A DNA stretch of 64,000 nucleotides from the NCBI GenBank assembly GCA_037783545.1, contig JBBELK010000452.1, positions 124,001-188,000 of the forward strand, in the 5' to 3' direction. Position numbers and translations under genes: made by a program. The DNA comes from Henricia sp. BOLD:AAB3569 (Eukaryota > Echinodermata > Asteroidea > Spinulosida > Echinasteridae). The notes beneath the pieces were generated by a model. The model saw only the letters and a list, made by a program, of their open reading frames with translations, did no database searches and had not been told where the DNA came from. Positions 24,129 to 36,513 of this stretch are shown one piece after another (position 1 is the stretch's first letter; every line of letters begins with the position of its first letter).

Positions 24129-24199
24129 TCAACGGCCGTACAAATGTACACCAGCGCGGCGCAGGGTGTCCCAACAGCCACGGTTAGGGGAATAACCAC
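21749..24199 (-). other. Longest open frame (816 codons), judged non-coding
   Basis: Because 273 and 279 are both multiples of three, one minus-strand frame stays open through nine consecutive monomers and gives a 91-93-residue repeat containing the segments RSKCVPNAGKFGNQGIFQP and KLYIFRTCHAKLTDFRWEM. It stops where CCCAGCG has become CCTAGCG (TGG to TAG on the minus strand). Similar frames of 810, 754, 739 and 719 codons lie at 18989-21421, 16190-18454, 54917-57136 and 24527-26686. Frame-breaking 1-bp and 7-bp indels and the TAG variant have spread freely through HOR copies, and I recognise no domain, promoter or 5' exon. I treat it as a by-product of the satellite. Confidence 0.8.
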
Positions 24200-26888
24200 G
24201 CAGCCGAGCTCCGTTTTCCCTCAACTCTGACATTTCTCCGTCATTTCCCAGCGAAAATCTGTCAATTTTGCATGACAAGTGCGGAATATATACAGTTTGG
24301 AGCATGCAAAATTTGAAGTTGGTTGGAAAATTCCTTGATTTCCAAATTTGCCGGCATTTGGGACACACTTTGACCTAATTCCCGTCACAATCTGGGGTGA
24401 GTCAACGGCCGTACAAATGTACACCAGCGCTGCGCATGCGCAGTGTGTCCCAACAGCCACGGTTAGGGGAATAACCACGCAGCCGAGCTCCGTTTTCCCT
24501 AAACTCTGAAATTTCTCCGTCATTTCCTAGCGAAAATCTGTCAATTTTGCATGACCAGTGCGGAATATATACAGTTTGGAGCATGCAAAATTTGAAGTTG
24601 GTTGGAAAATTCCTTGATTTCCAAATTTGCCGGCATTTGGGACACACTTTGACCTAATTCCCGTCACAATCTGGGGTGAGTCAACGGCCGTACAAATGTA
24701 CACCAGCGCGGCGCATGCGCAGGGTGTCCCAACAGCCACGGTTATGGGAATAACCACGCAGCCGAGCTCCGTTTTCCCTAAACTCTGAAATTTCTCCGTC
24801 ATTTCCCAGCGAAAATCTGTCAATTTTGCATGACAAGTGCGGAATATATACAGTTTGGAGCATGCAAAATTTGAAGTTGGTTGGAAAATTCCTTGATTTC
24901 CAAATTTGCCGGCATTTGAGACACACTTTGACCTAATTCCTGTCACAATCTGGGGTGAGTCAACGGCCGTACAAATGTACACCAGCGCCGCGCAGGGTGT
25001 CCCAACAGCCACGGTTAGGGGAATAACCACGAAGCCGAGCTCCGTTTTCCCTAAACTCTGAAATTTCTCCGTCATTTCCCAGCGAAAATCTGTCAATTTT
25101 GCATGACAAGTGCGGAATATATACAGTTTGGAGCATGCAAAATTTGAAGTTGGTTGGAAAATTCCTTGATTTCCAAATTTGCCGGCATTTGGGACACACT
25201 TTGACCTAATTCCCGTCACAATCTGGGGTGAGTCAACGGCCGTACAAATGTACACCAGCGCGGCGCAGGGTGTCCCAACAGCCACGGTTAGGGGAATAAC
25301 CACGCAGCTGAGCTCCGTTTTCCCTGAACTCTGAAATTTCTCCGTCATTTCCCAGCGAAAATCTGTCAATTTTGCATGACAAGTGCGGAATATATACAGT
25401 TTGGAGCATGCAAAATTTGAAGTTGGTTGGAAAATTCCTTGATTTCCAAATTTGCCGGCATTTGGGACACACTTTGACCTAATTCCCGTCTCAATCTGGA
25501 GTGAGTCAACGGCCGTACAAATGTACACCAGCGCGGCGCAGGGTGTCCCAACAGCCACGGTTAGGGGAATAACCACGCAGCCGAGCTCCGTTTTCCCTAA
25601 ACTCTGACATTTCTCCGTCATTTCCCAGCGAAAATCTGTCAATTTTGCATGACAAGTGCGGAATATATACAGTTTGGAGCATGCAAAATTTGAAGTTGGT
25701 TGGAAAATTCCTTGATTTCCAAATTTGCCGGCATTTGGGACACACTTTGACCTAATTCCCGTCACAATCTGGGGTGAGTCAACGGCCGTACAAATGTACA
25801 CCAGCGCGGCGCATGCGCAGGGTGTCCCAACAGCCACGGTTAGGGGAATAACCACGCAGCCGAGCTCCGTTTTCCCTAAACTCTGAAATTTCTCCGTCAT
25901 TTCCCAGCGAAAATCTGTCAATTTTGCATGACAAGTGCGGAATATATACAGTTTGGAGCATGCAAAATTTGAAGTTGGTTGGAAAATTCCTTGATTTCCA
26001 AATTTGCCGGCATTTGGGACACACTTTGACCTAATTCCTGTCACAATCTGGGGTGAGTCAACGGCCGTACAAATGTACACCAGCGCGGCGCATGCGCAGG
26101 GTGTCCCAACAGCCACGGTTAGGGGAATAACCACGCAGCCGAGCTCCGTTTTCCCTAAACTCTGAAATTTCTCCGTCATTTCCCAGCGAAAATCTGTCAA
26201 TTTTGCATGACAAGTGCGGAATATAAACAGTTTGGAGCATGCACAATTTGAAGTTGGTTGGTAAATTCCTTGATTTCCAAATTTGCCGGCATTTGGGACA
26301 CACTTTGACCTAATTCCCGTCACAATCTGGGGTGAGTCAACGGCCGTACAAATGTACACCAGCGCGGCGCATGCGCAGGGTGTCCCAACAGCCACGGTTA
26401 TGGGAATAACCACGCAGCCGAGCTCCGTTTTCCCTAAACTCTGAAATTTCTCCGTCATTTCCCAGCGAAAATCTGTCAATTTTGCATGACAAGTGCGGAA
26501 TATATACAGTTTGGAGCATGCAAAATTTAAAGTTGGTTGGAAAATTCCTTGATTTCCAAATTTGCCGGCATTTGAGACACACTTTGACCTAATTCCTGTC
26601 ACAATCTGGGGTGAGTCAACGGCCGTACAAATGTACACCAGCGCCGCGCAGGGTGTCCCAACAGCCACGGTTAGGGGAATAACCACGCAGCCGAGCTCCG
26701 TTTTCCCTAAACTCTAAAATTTATCCGTCATTTCCCAGCGAAAATCTGTCAATTTTGCATGACAAGTGCGGAATATATACAGTTTGGAGCATGCAAAATT
26801 TGAAGTTGGTTGGAAAATTCCTTGATTTCCAAATTTGCCGGCATTTGGGACACACTTTGACCTAATTCCCGTCTCAATCTGGAGTGAG
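24129..26888 (+). repeat. 10-mer HOR copy 3, 2760 bp
   Basis: Unit by unit the same as the copy at 18591-21350. Private differences include GCGCTGCGC near 24428, TATAAACAG near 26223 and CTCTAAAATTT near 26713. Confidence 0.93.
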
Positions 26889-27992
26889 TCAACGGCCGTA
26901 CAAATGTACACCAGCGCGGCGCAGGGTGTCCCAACAGCCACGGTTAGGGGAATAACCACGCAGCCGAGCTCCGTTTTCCCTCAACTCTGACATTTCTCCG
27001 TCATTTCCCAGCGAAAATCTGTCAATTTTGCATGACAAGTGCGGAATATATACAGTTTGGAGCATGCAAAATTTGAAGTTGGTTGGAAAATTCCTTGATT
27101 TCCAAATTTGCCGGCATTTGGGACACACTTTGACCTAATTCCCGTCACAATCTGGGGTGAGTCAACGGCCGTACAAATGTACACCAGCGCGGCGCATGCG
27201 CAGTGTGTCCCAACAGCCACGGTTAGGGGAATAACCACGCAGCCGAGCTCCGTTTTCCCTAAACTCTGAAATTTCTCCGTCATTTCCTAGCGAAAATCTG
27301 TCAATTTTGCATGACCAGTGCGGAATATATACAGTTTGGAGCATGCAAAATTTGAAGTTGGTTGGAAAATTCCTTGATTTCCAAATTTGCCGGCATTTGG
27401 GACACACTTTGACCTAATTCCCGTCACAATCTGGGGTGAGTCAACGGCCGTACAAATGTACACCAGCGCGGCGCATGCGCAGGGTGTACCAACAGCCACG
27501 GTTATGGGAATAACCACGCAGCCGAGCTCCGTTTTCCCTAAACTCTGAAATTTCTCCGTCATTTCCCAGCGAAAATCTGTCAATTTTGCATGACAAGTGC
27601 GGAATATATACAGTTTGGAGCATGCAAAATTTGAAGTTGGTTGGAAAATTCCTTGATTTCCAAATTTGCCGGCATTTGAGACACACTTTGACCTAATTCC
27701 TGTCACAATCTGGGGTGAGTCAACGGCCGTACAAATGTACACCAGCGCCGCGCAGGGTGTCCCAACAGCCACGGTTAGGGGAATAACCACGAAGCCGAGC
27801 TCCGTTTTACCTAAACTCTGAAATTTATCCGTCATTTCCCAGCGAAAATCTGTCAATTTTGCATGACAAGTGCGGAATATATACAGTTTGGAGCATGCAA
27901 AATTTGAAGTTGGTTGGAAAATTCCTTGATTTCCAAATTTGCCGGCATTTGGGACACACTTTGACCTAATTCCCGTCTCAATCTGGAGTGAG
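26889..27992 (+). repeat. 10-mer HOR copy 4, shortened to 4 units (1104 bp)
   Basis: Keeps CCTCAAC, CCTAGCG/ACCAGTGCGG, GTTATGGG/TTGAG (private GTGTACCAAC) and a GCCGCGCAGG unit. The last unit (27720) has GAAGCC from the fourth 10-mer position together with ATCCGTC from the tenth. It is therefore a hybrid that marks where six units were lost. Confidence 0.9.
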
Positions 27993-29648
27993 TCAACGGC
28001 CGTACAAATGTACACCAGCGCGGCGCAGGGTGTCCCAACAGCCACGGTTAGGGGAATAACCACGCAGCCGAGCTCCGTTTTCCCTCAACTCTGACATTTC
28101 TCCGTCATTTCCCAGCGAAAATCTGTCAATTTTGCATGACAAGTGCGGAATATATACAGTTTGGAGCATGCAAAATTTGAAGTTGGTTGGAAAATTCCTT
28201 GATTTCCAAATTTGCCGGCATTTGGGACACACTTTGACCTAATTCCCGTCACAATCTGGGGTGAGTCAACGGCCGTACAAATGTACACCAGCGCGGCGCA
28301 TGCGCAGTGTGTCCCAACAGCCACGGTTAGGGGAATAACCACGCAGCCGAGCTCCGTTTTCCCTAAACTCTGAAATTTCTCCGTCATTTCCTAGCGAAAA
28401 TCTGTCAATTTTGCATGACCAGTGCGGAATATATACAGTTTGGAGCATGCAAAATTTGAAGTTGGTTGGAAAATTCCTTGATTTCCAAATTTGCCGGCAT
28501 TTGGGACACACTTTGACCTAATTCCCGTCACAATCTGGGGTGAGTCAACGGCCGTACAAATGTACACCAGCGCGGCGCATGCGCAGGGTGTACCAACAGC
28601 CACGGTTATGGGAATAACCACGCAGCCGAGCTCCGTTTTCCCTAAACTCTGAAATTTCTCCGTCATTTCCCAGCGAAAATCTGTCAATTTTGCATGACAA
28701 GTGCGGAATATATACAGTTTGGAGCATGCAAAATTTGAAGTTGGTTGGAAAATTCCTTGATTTCCAAATTTGCCGGCATTTGAGACACACTTTGACCTAA
28801 TTCCTGTCACAATCTGGGGTGAGTCAACGGCCGTACAAATGTACACCAGCGCCGCGCAGGGTGTCCCAACAGCCACGGTTAGGGGAATAACCACGAAGCC
28901 GAGCTCCGTTTTACCTAAACTCTGAAATTTCTCCGTCATTTCCCAGCGAAAATCTGTCAATTTTGCATGACAAGTGCGGAATATATACAGTTTGGAGCAT
29001 GCAAAATTTGAAGTTGGTTGGAAAATTCCTTGATTTCCAAATTTGCCGGCATTTGGGACACACTTTGACCTAATTCCCGTCACAATCTGGGGTGAGTCAA
29101 CGGCCGTACAAATGTACACCAGCGCGGCGCAGGGTGTCCCAACAGCCACGGTTAGGGGAATAACCACGCAGCTGAGCTCCGTTTTCCCTGAACTCTGAAA
29201 TTTCTCCGTCATTTCCCAGCGAAAATCTGTCAATTTTGCATGACAAGTGCGGAATATATACAGTTTGGAGCATGCAAAATTTGAAGTTGGTTGGAAAATT
29301 CCTTGATTTCCAAATTTGCCGGCATTTGGGACACACTTTGACCTAATTCCCGTCACAATCTGGGGTGAGTCAACGGCCGTACAAATGTACACCAGCGCGG
29401 CGCATGCGCAGTGTGTCCCAACAGCCACGGTTAGGGGAATAACCACGCAGCCGAGCTCCGTTTTCCCTAAACTCTGAAATTTCTCCGTCATTTCCTAGCG
29501 AAAATCTGTCAATTTTGCATGACCAGTGCGGAATATATACAGTTTGGAGCATGCAAAATTTGAAGTTGGTTGGAAAATTCCTTGATTTCCAAATTTGCCG
29601 GCATTTGGGACACACTTTGACCTAATTCCCGTCTCAATCTGGAGTGAG
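27993..29648 (+). repeat. 10-mer HOR copy 5, shortened to 6 units (1656 bp)
   Basis: CCTCAAC, CCTAGCG/ACCAGTGCGG, GTTATGGG (private GTGTACCAAC, shared with 27441), GCCGCGCAGG/GAAGCC, CTGAG/CCTGAAC, then a second CCTAGCG/ACCAGTGCGG unit at 29370 that ends with TCTCAATCTGGAG. The GTTTTACC change in 28824 is shared with 27720, so these two short copies are each other's closest relatives. Confidence 0.9.
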
Positions 29649-32600
29649 TCAACGGCCGTACAAATGTACACCAGCGCGGCGCAGGGTGTCCCAACAGCCA
29701 CGGTTAGGGGAATAACCACGCAGCCGAGCTCCGTTTCCCTAAACTCTGACATTTCTCCGTCATTTCCCAGCGAAAATCTGTCAATTTTGCATGACAAGTG
29801 CGGAATATATACAGTTTGGAGCATGCAAAATTTGAAGTTGGTTGGAAAATTCCTTGATTTCCAAATTTGCCGGCATTTGGGACACACTTTGACCTAATTC
29901 CCGTCACAATCTGGGGTGAGTCAACGGCCGTACAAATGTACACCAGCGCGGCGCATGCGCAGGGTGTCCCAACAGCCACGGTTAGGGGAATAACCACGCA
30001 GCCGAGCTCCGTTTTCCCTAAACTCTGAAATTTCTCCGTCATTTCCCAGCGAAAATCTGTCAATTTTGCATGACAAGTGCGGAATATATACAGTTTGGAG
30101 CATGCAAAATTTGAAGTTGGTTGGAAAATTCCTTGATTTCCAAATTTGCCGGCATTTGGGACACACTTTGACCTAATTCCCGTCACAATCTGGGGTGAGT
30201 CAACGGCCGTACAAATGTACACCAGCGCGGCGCATGCACAGGGTGTCCCAACAGCCACGGTTATGGGAATAACCACGCAGCCGAGCTCCGTTTTCCCTAA
30301 ACTCTGAAATTTCTCCGTCATTTCCCAGCGAAAATCTGTCAATTTTGCATGACAAGTGCGGAATATATACAGTTTGGAGCATGCAAAATTTGAAGTTGGT
30401 TGGAAAATTCCTTGATTTCCAAATTTGCCGGCATTTGAGACACACTTTGACCTAATTCCTGTCACAATCTGGGGTGAGTCAACGGCCGTACAAATGTACA
30501 CCAGCGCCGCGCAGGGTGTCCCAACAGCCACGGTTAGGGGAATAACCACGAAGCCGAGCTCCGTTTTCCCTAAACTCTGAAATTTCTCCGTCATTTCCCA
30601 GCGAAAATCTGTCAATTTTGCATGACAAGTGCGGAATATATACAGTTTGGAGCATGCACAATTTGAAGTTGGTTGGAAAATTCCTTGATTTCCAAATTTG
30701 CCGGCATTTGGGACACACTTTGACCTAATTCAGGTCACAATCTGGGGTGAGTCAACGGCCGTACAAATGTACACCAGCGCGGCGCAGGGTGTCCCAACAG
30801 CCACGGTTAGGGGAATAACCACGCAGCTGAGCTCCGTTTTCCCTGAACTCTAAAATTTCTCCGTCATTTCCCAGCGAAAATCTGTCAATTTTGCATGACA
30901 AGTGCGGAATATATACAGTTTGGAGCATGCAAAATTTGAAGTTGGTTGGAAAATTCCTTGATTTCCAAATTTGCCGGCATTTGGGACACACTTTGACCTA
31001 ATTCCCGTCACAATCTGGGGTGAGTCAACGGCCGTACAAATGTACACCAGCGCGGCGCAGGGTGTCCCAACAGCCACGGTTAGGGGAATAACCACGCAGC
31101 TGAGCTCCGTTTTCCCTGAACTCTGAAATTTCTCCGTCATTTCCCAGCGAAAATCTGTCAATTTTGCATGACAAGTGCGGAATATATACAGTTTGGAGCA
31201 TGCAAAATTTGAAGTTGGTTGGAAAATTCCTTGATTTCCAAATTTGCCGGCATTTGGGACACACTTTGACCTAATTCCCGTCACAATCTGGGGTGAGTCA
31301 ACGGTCGTACAAATGTACACCAGCGCGGCGCAGGGTGTCCCAACAGCCACGGTTAGGGAAATAACCACGCAGCCGAGCTCCGTTTTCCCTAAACTCTGAA
31401 ATTTCTCCGTCATTTCCCAGCGAAAATCTGTCAATTTTGCATGACAAGTGCGGAATATATACAGTTTGGAGCATGCAAAATTTGAAGTTGGTTGGAAAAT
31501 TCCTTGATTTCCAAATTTGCCGGCATTTGGGACACACTTTGACCTAATTCCCGTCACAATCTGGGGTGAGTCAACGGCCGTACAAATGCACACCAGCGCG
31601 GCGCATGCGCAGGGTGTCCCAACAGCCACGGTTAGAGGAATAACCACGCAGCCGAGCTCCGTTTTCCCTAAACTCTGAAATTTCTCCGTCATTTCCCAGC
31701 GAAAATCTGTCAATTTTGCATGACAAGTGCGGAATATATACAGTTTGGAGCATGCAAAATTTGAAGTTGGTTGGAAAATTCCTTGATTTCCAAATTTGCC
31801 GGCATTTGGGACACACTTTGACCTAATTCCCGTCACAATCTGGGGTGAGTCAACGGCCGTACAAATGTACACCAGCGCGGCGCATGCGCAGGGTGTCCCA
31901 ACAGCCACGGTTAGGGGAATAACCACGCAGCCGAGCTCCGTTTTCCCTAAACTCTGAAATTTCTCCGTCATTTCCCAGCGAAAATCTGTCAATTTTGCAT
32001 GACAAGTGCGGAATATATACAGTTTGGAGCATGCAAAATTTGAAGTTGGTTGGAAAATTCCTTGATTTCCAAATTTGCCGGCATTTGGGACACACTTTGA
32101 CCTAATTCCCGTCACAATCTGGGGTGAGTCAACGGCCGTACAAATGTACACCTGCGCGGCGCATGCGCAGGGTGTCCCAACAGCCACGGTTAGGGGAATA
32201 ACCACGCAGCCGAGCTCCGTTTTCCCTAAACTCTGAAATTTCTCCGTCATTTCCCAGCGAAAATCTGTCAATTTTGCATGACAAATGCGGAATATATACA
32301 GTTTGGAGCATGCAAAATTTGAAGTTGGTTGGAAAATTCCTTGATTTCCAAATTTGCCGGCATTTGAGACACACTTTGACCTAATTCCCGTCACAATCTG
32401 GGGTGAGTCAACGGCCGTACAAATGTACACCAGCGCCGCGCAGGGTGTCCCAACAGCCACGGTTAGGGGAATAACCACGAAGCCGAGCTCCGTTTTCCCT
32501 AAACTCTGAAATTTCTCCGTCATTTCCCAGCGAAAATCTGTCAATTTTGCATGACAAGTGCGGAATATATACAGTTTGGAGCATGCAAATTTGAAGTTGG

Positions 32601-34587
32601 TTGGAAAATTCCTTGATTTCCAAATTTGCCGGCATTTGGGACACACTTTGACCTAATTCCCGTCACAATCTGGGGTGAGTCAACGGCCGTACAAATGTAC
32701 ACCAGCGCGGCGCGGGGTGTCCCAACAGCCACGGTTAGGGGAATAACCACGCAGCTGAGCTCCGTTTTCCCTGAACTCTGAAATTTCTCCGTCATTTCCC
32801 AGCGAAAATCTGTCAATTTTGCATGACAAGTGCGGAATATATACAGTTTGGAGCATGCAAAATTTGAAGTTGGTTGGAAAATTCCTTGATTTCCAAATTT
32901 GCCGGCATTTGGGACACACTTTGACCTAATTCCCGTCACAATCTGGGGTGAGTCAACGGCCGTACAAATGTACACCAGCGCGGCGCAGGGTGTCCCAACA
33001 GCCACGGTTAGGGAAATAACCACGCAGCCGAGCTCCGTTTTCCCTAAACTCTGAAATTTTGTCCGTCATTTCCCAGCGAAAATCTGTCAATTTTGCATGA
33101 CAAGTGCGGAATATATACAGTTTGGAGCATGCAAAATTTGAAGTTGGTTGGAAAATTCCTTGATTTCCAAATTTGCCGGCATTTGGGACACACTTTGACC
33201 TAATTCCCGTCTCAATCTGGAGTGAGTCAACGGCCGTACAAATGTACACCAGCGCGGCGCAGGGTGTCCCAACAGCCACGGTTAGGGGAATAACCACGCA
33301 GCCGAGCTCCGTTTTCCCTAAACTCTGACATTTCTCCGTCATTTCCCAGCGAAAATCTGTCAATTTTGCATGACAAGTGCGGAATATATACAGTTTGGAG
33401 CATGCAAAATTTGAAGTTGGTTGGAAAATTCCTTGATTTCCAAATTTGCCGACATTTGGGACACACTTTGACCTAATTCCCGTCACAATCTGGGGTGAGT
33501 CAACGGCCGTACAAATGTACTGCGCGGCGCAGGGTGTCCCAACAGCCACGGTTAGGGGAATAACCACGCAGCCGAGCTCCGTTTTCCCTAAACTCTGAAA
33601 TTTCTCCGTCATTTCCCAGCGAAAATCTGTCAATTTTGCATGACAATTGCGGAATATATACAGTTTGGAGCATGCAAAATTTGAAGTTGGTTGGAAAATT
33701 CCTTGATTTCCAAATTTGCCGGCATTTGGGACACACTTTGACCTAATTCCCGTCACAATATGGGGTGAGTCAACGGCCGTACAAATGTACACCAGCGCGG
33801 CGCGGGGTGTCCCAACAGCCACGGTTAGGGGAATAACCACGCAGCTGAGCTCCGTTTTCCCTGAACTCTGAAATTTCTCCGTCATTTCCCAGCGAAAATC
33901 TGTCAATTTTGCATGACAAGTGCGGAATATATACAGTTTGGAGCATGCAAAATTTGAAGTTGGTTGGAAAATTCCTTGATTTCCAAATTTGCCGGCATTT
34001 GGGACACACTTTGACCTAATTCCCGTCACAATCTGGGGTGAGTCAACGGCCGTACAAATGTACACCAGCGCGGCGCAGGGTGTCCCAACAGCCACGGTTA
34101 GGGAAATAACCACGCAGCCGAGCTCCGTTTTCCCTAAACTCTGAAATTTCTCCGTCATTTCCCAGCGAAAATCTGTCAATTTTGCATGACAAGTGCGGAA
34201 TATATACAGTTTGGAGCATGCAAAATTTGAAGTTGGTTGGAAAATTCCTTGATTTCCAAATTTGCCGGCATTTGGGACACACTTTGACCTAATTCCCGTC
34301 ACAATCTGGGGTGAGTCAACGGCCGTACAAATGCACACCAGCGCGGCGCATGCGCAGGGTGTCCCAACAGCCACGGTTAGGGGAATAACCACGCAGCCGA
34401 GCTCCGTTTTCCCTAAAATTTCTCCGTCATTTCCTAGCGAAAATCTGTCAATTTTGCATGACAAGTGCGGAATATATACAGTTTGGAGCATGCAAAATTT
34501 GAAGTTGGTTGGAAAATTCCTTGATTTCCAAATTTGCCGGCATTTGGGACACACTTTGACCTAATTCCCGTCACAATCTGGGGTGAG
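29649..34587 (+). repeat. Irregular zone with many small indels
   Basis: Eighteen monomers with no clean HOR period. Lengths include 272 (29649, one T lost in CTCCGTTTTCC; 32408, one A lost in GCAAAATTT), 274 (32953, TTTTGTCC), 270 (33500, ACCA replaced by T after ATGTAC) and 272 from a 279 class (34316, 7 bp lost in CCCTAAACTCTGAA). A weak repeat is visible: 32680-33226 resembles 33770-34315 (GGCGCGGGG/CTGAG unit plus GGGAAA unit). The zone separates the 10-mer family from the 1926-bp 7-mer family. Confidence 0.88.
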
Positions 34588-36513
34588 TCAACGGCCGTAC
34601 AAATGTACACCAGCGCGGCGCATGCGCAGGGTGTCCCAACAGCCACGGTTAGGGGAATAACCACGCAGCCGAGCTCCGTTTTCCCTAAACTCTGAAATTT
34701 CTCCGTAATTTCCCAGCGAAAATCTGTCAATTTTGCATGACAAGTGCGGAATATATACAGTTTGGAGCATGCAAAATTTGAAGTTGGTTGGAAAATTCCT
34801 TGATTTCCAAATTTGCCGGCATTTGGGACACACTTTGACCTAATTCCCGTCACAATCTGGGGTGAGTCAACGGCCGTACAAATGTACACCAGCGCGGCGC
34901 ATGCGCAGGGTGTCCCAACAGCCACGGTTATGGGAATAACCACGCAGCCGAGCTCCGTTTTCCCTAAACTCTGAAATTTCTCCGTCATTTCCCAGCGAAA
35001 ATCTGTCAATGTTGCATGACAAGTGCGGAATATATACAGTTTGGAGCATGCAAAATTTGAAGTTGGTTGGAAAATTCCTTATTTCCAAATTTGCCGGCAT
35101 TTGGGACACACTTTGACCTAATTCCCGTCACAATCTGGGGTGAGTCAACGGCCGTACAAATGTATACCAGCGCGGCGCAGGGTGTCCCAACAGCCACGGT
35201 TAGGGAAATAACCACGCAGCCGAGCTCCGTTTTCCCTAAACTCTGAAATTTCTCCGTCAATTCCCAGCGAAAATCTGTCAATTTTGCATGACAAGTGCGG
35301 AATATATACAGTTTGGAGCATGCAAAATTTGAAGTTGGTTGGAAAATTCCTTGATTTCCAAATTTGCCGGCATTTGAGACACACTTTGACCTAATTCCCG
35401 TCACAATCTGGGGTGAGTCAACGGCCGTACAAATGTACACCAGCGCCGCGCAGGGTGTCCCAACAGCCACGGTTAGGGGAATAACCACAAAGCCGAGCTC
35501 CGTTTTCCCTAAACTCTGAAATTTCTCCGTCATTTCCCAGCGAAAATCTGTCAATTTTGCATGACAAGTGCGGAATATATACAGTTTGGAGCATGCAAAT
35601 TTGAAGTTGGTTGGAAAATTCCTTGATTTCAAAATTTGCCGGCATTTGGGACACACTTTGACCTAATTCCCGTCACAATCTGGGGTGAGTCAACGGCCGT
35701 ACAAATGTACACCAGCGCGGCGCAGGGTGTCCCAACAGCCACGGTTAGGGGAATAACCACGCAGCTGAGCTCCGTTTTCCCTGAACTCTGAAATTTCTCC
35801 GTCATTTCCCAGCGAAAATCTGTCAATTTTGCATGACAAGTGCGGAATATATACAGTTTGGAGCATGCGAAATTTGAAGTTGGTTGGAAAATTCCTTGAT
35901 TTCCAAATTTGCCGGCATTTGGGACACATCTTGACCTAATTCCCGTCACAATCTGGGGTGAGTCAACGGCCATACAAATGTACACCAGCGCGGCGCAGGG
36001 TGTCCCAACAGCCACGGTTAGGGAAATAACCACGCAGCCGAGTTCGTTTTCCCTAAACTCTGAAATTTCTCCGTCATTTCCCAGCGAAAATCTGTCAATT
36101 TTGCATGACAAGTGCGGAATATATACAGTTTGGAGCATGCAAAATTTGAAGTTGGTTGGAAAATTCCTTGATTTCCAAATTTGCCGGCATTTAAGACACA
36201 CTTTGACCTAATTCCCGTCACAATCTGGGGTGAGTCAACGGCCGTACAAATGCACACCAGCGCGGCGCATGCGCAGGGTGTCCCAACAGCCACGGTTAGG
36301 GGAATAACCACGCAGCCGAGCTCCGTTTTCCCTAAACTCTGAAATTTCTCCGTCATTTCCTAGCGAAAATCTGTCAATTTTGCATGACAAGTGCGGAATA
36401 TATACAGTTTGGAGCATGCAAAATTTGAAGTTGGTTGGAAAATTCCTTGATTTCCAAATTTGCCGGCATTTGGGACACACTTTGACCTAATTCCCGTCAC
36501 AATCTGGGGTGAG
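34588..36513 (+). repeat. 7-mer HOR copy 1, 1926 bp
   Basis: Seven units of 279, 278, 273, 272, 273, 272 and 279 bp. Single-base deletions define three of them: CCTTATTTCC near 35080, GCAAATTTG near 35596 and GAGTTCG near 36033. All three are repeated exactly 1926 bp downstream, so they existed before the duplication. Private changes include CCGTAATTT (34588) and GCGAAATTT (35690). Confidence 0.94.

Noticed and set aside
29595-29897. Plus-strand frames of 61-100 codons (4772, 29595, 34262, 35909, 37835, 54365, 50596, 52481, 58598 and similar)
   Set aside because: Each opens where a 1-bp or 7-bp indel, a substitution or a variant unit end joins short frames. They are scattered and not conserved between HOR copies except by duplication.
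6280-33272. Fifteen 61-codon minus-strand frames starting MGHPAPRWCTF
   Set aside because: They appear only where a TCTCAATCTGGAG unit end removes a stop in the third minus frame. They are by-products of that variant, not genes.
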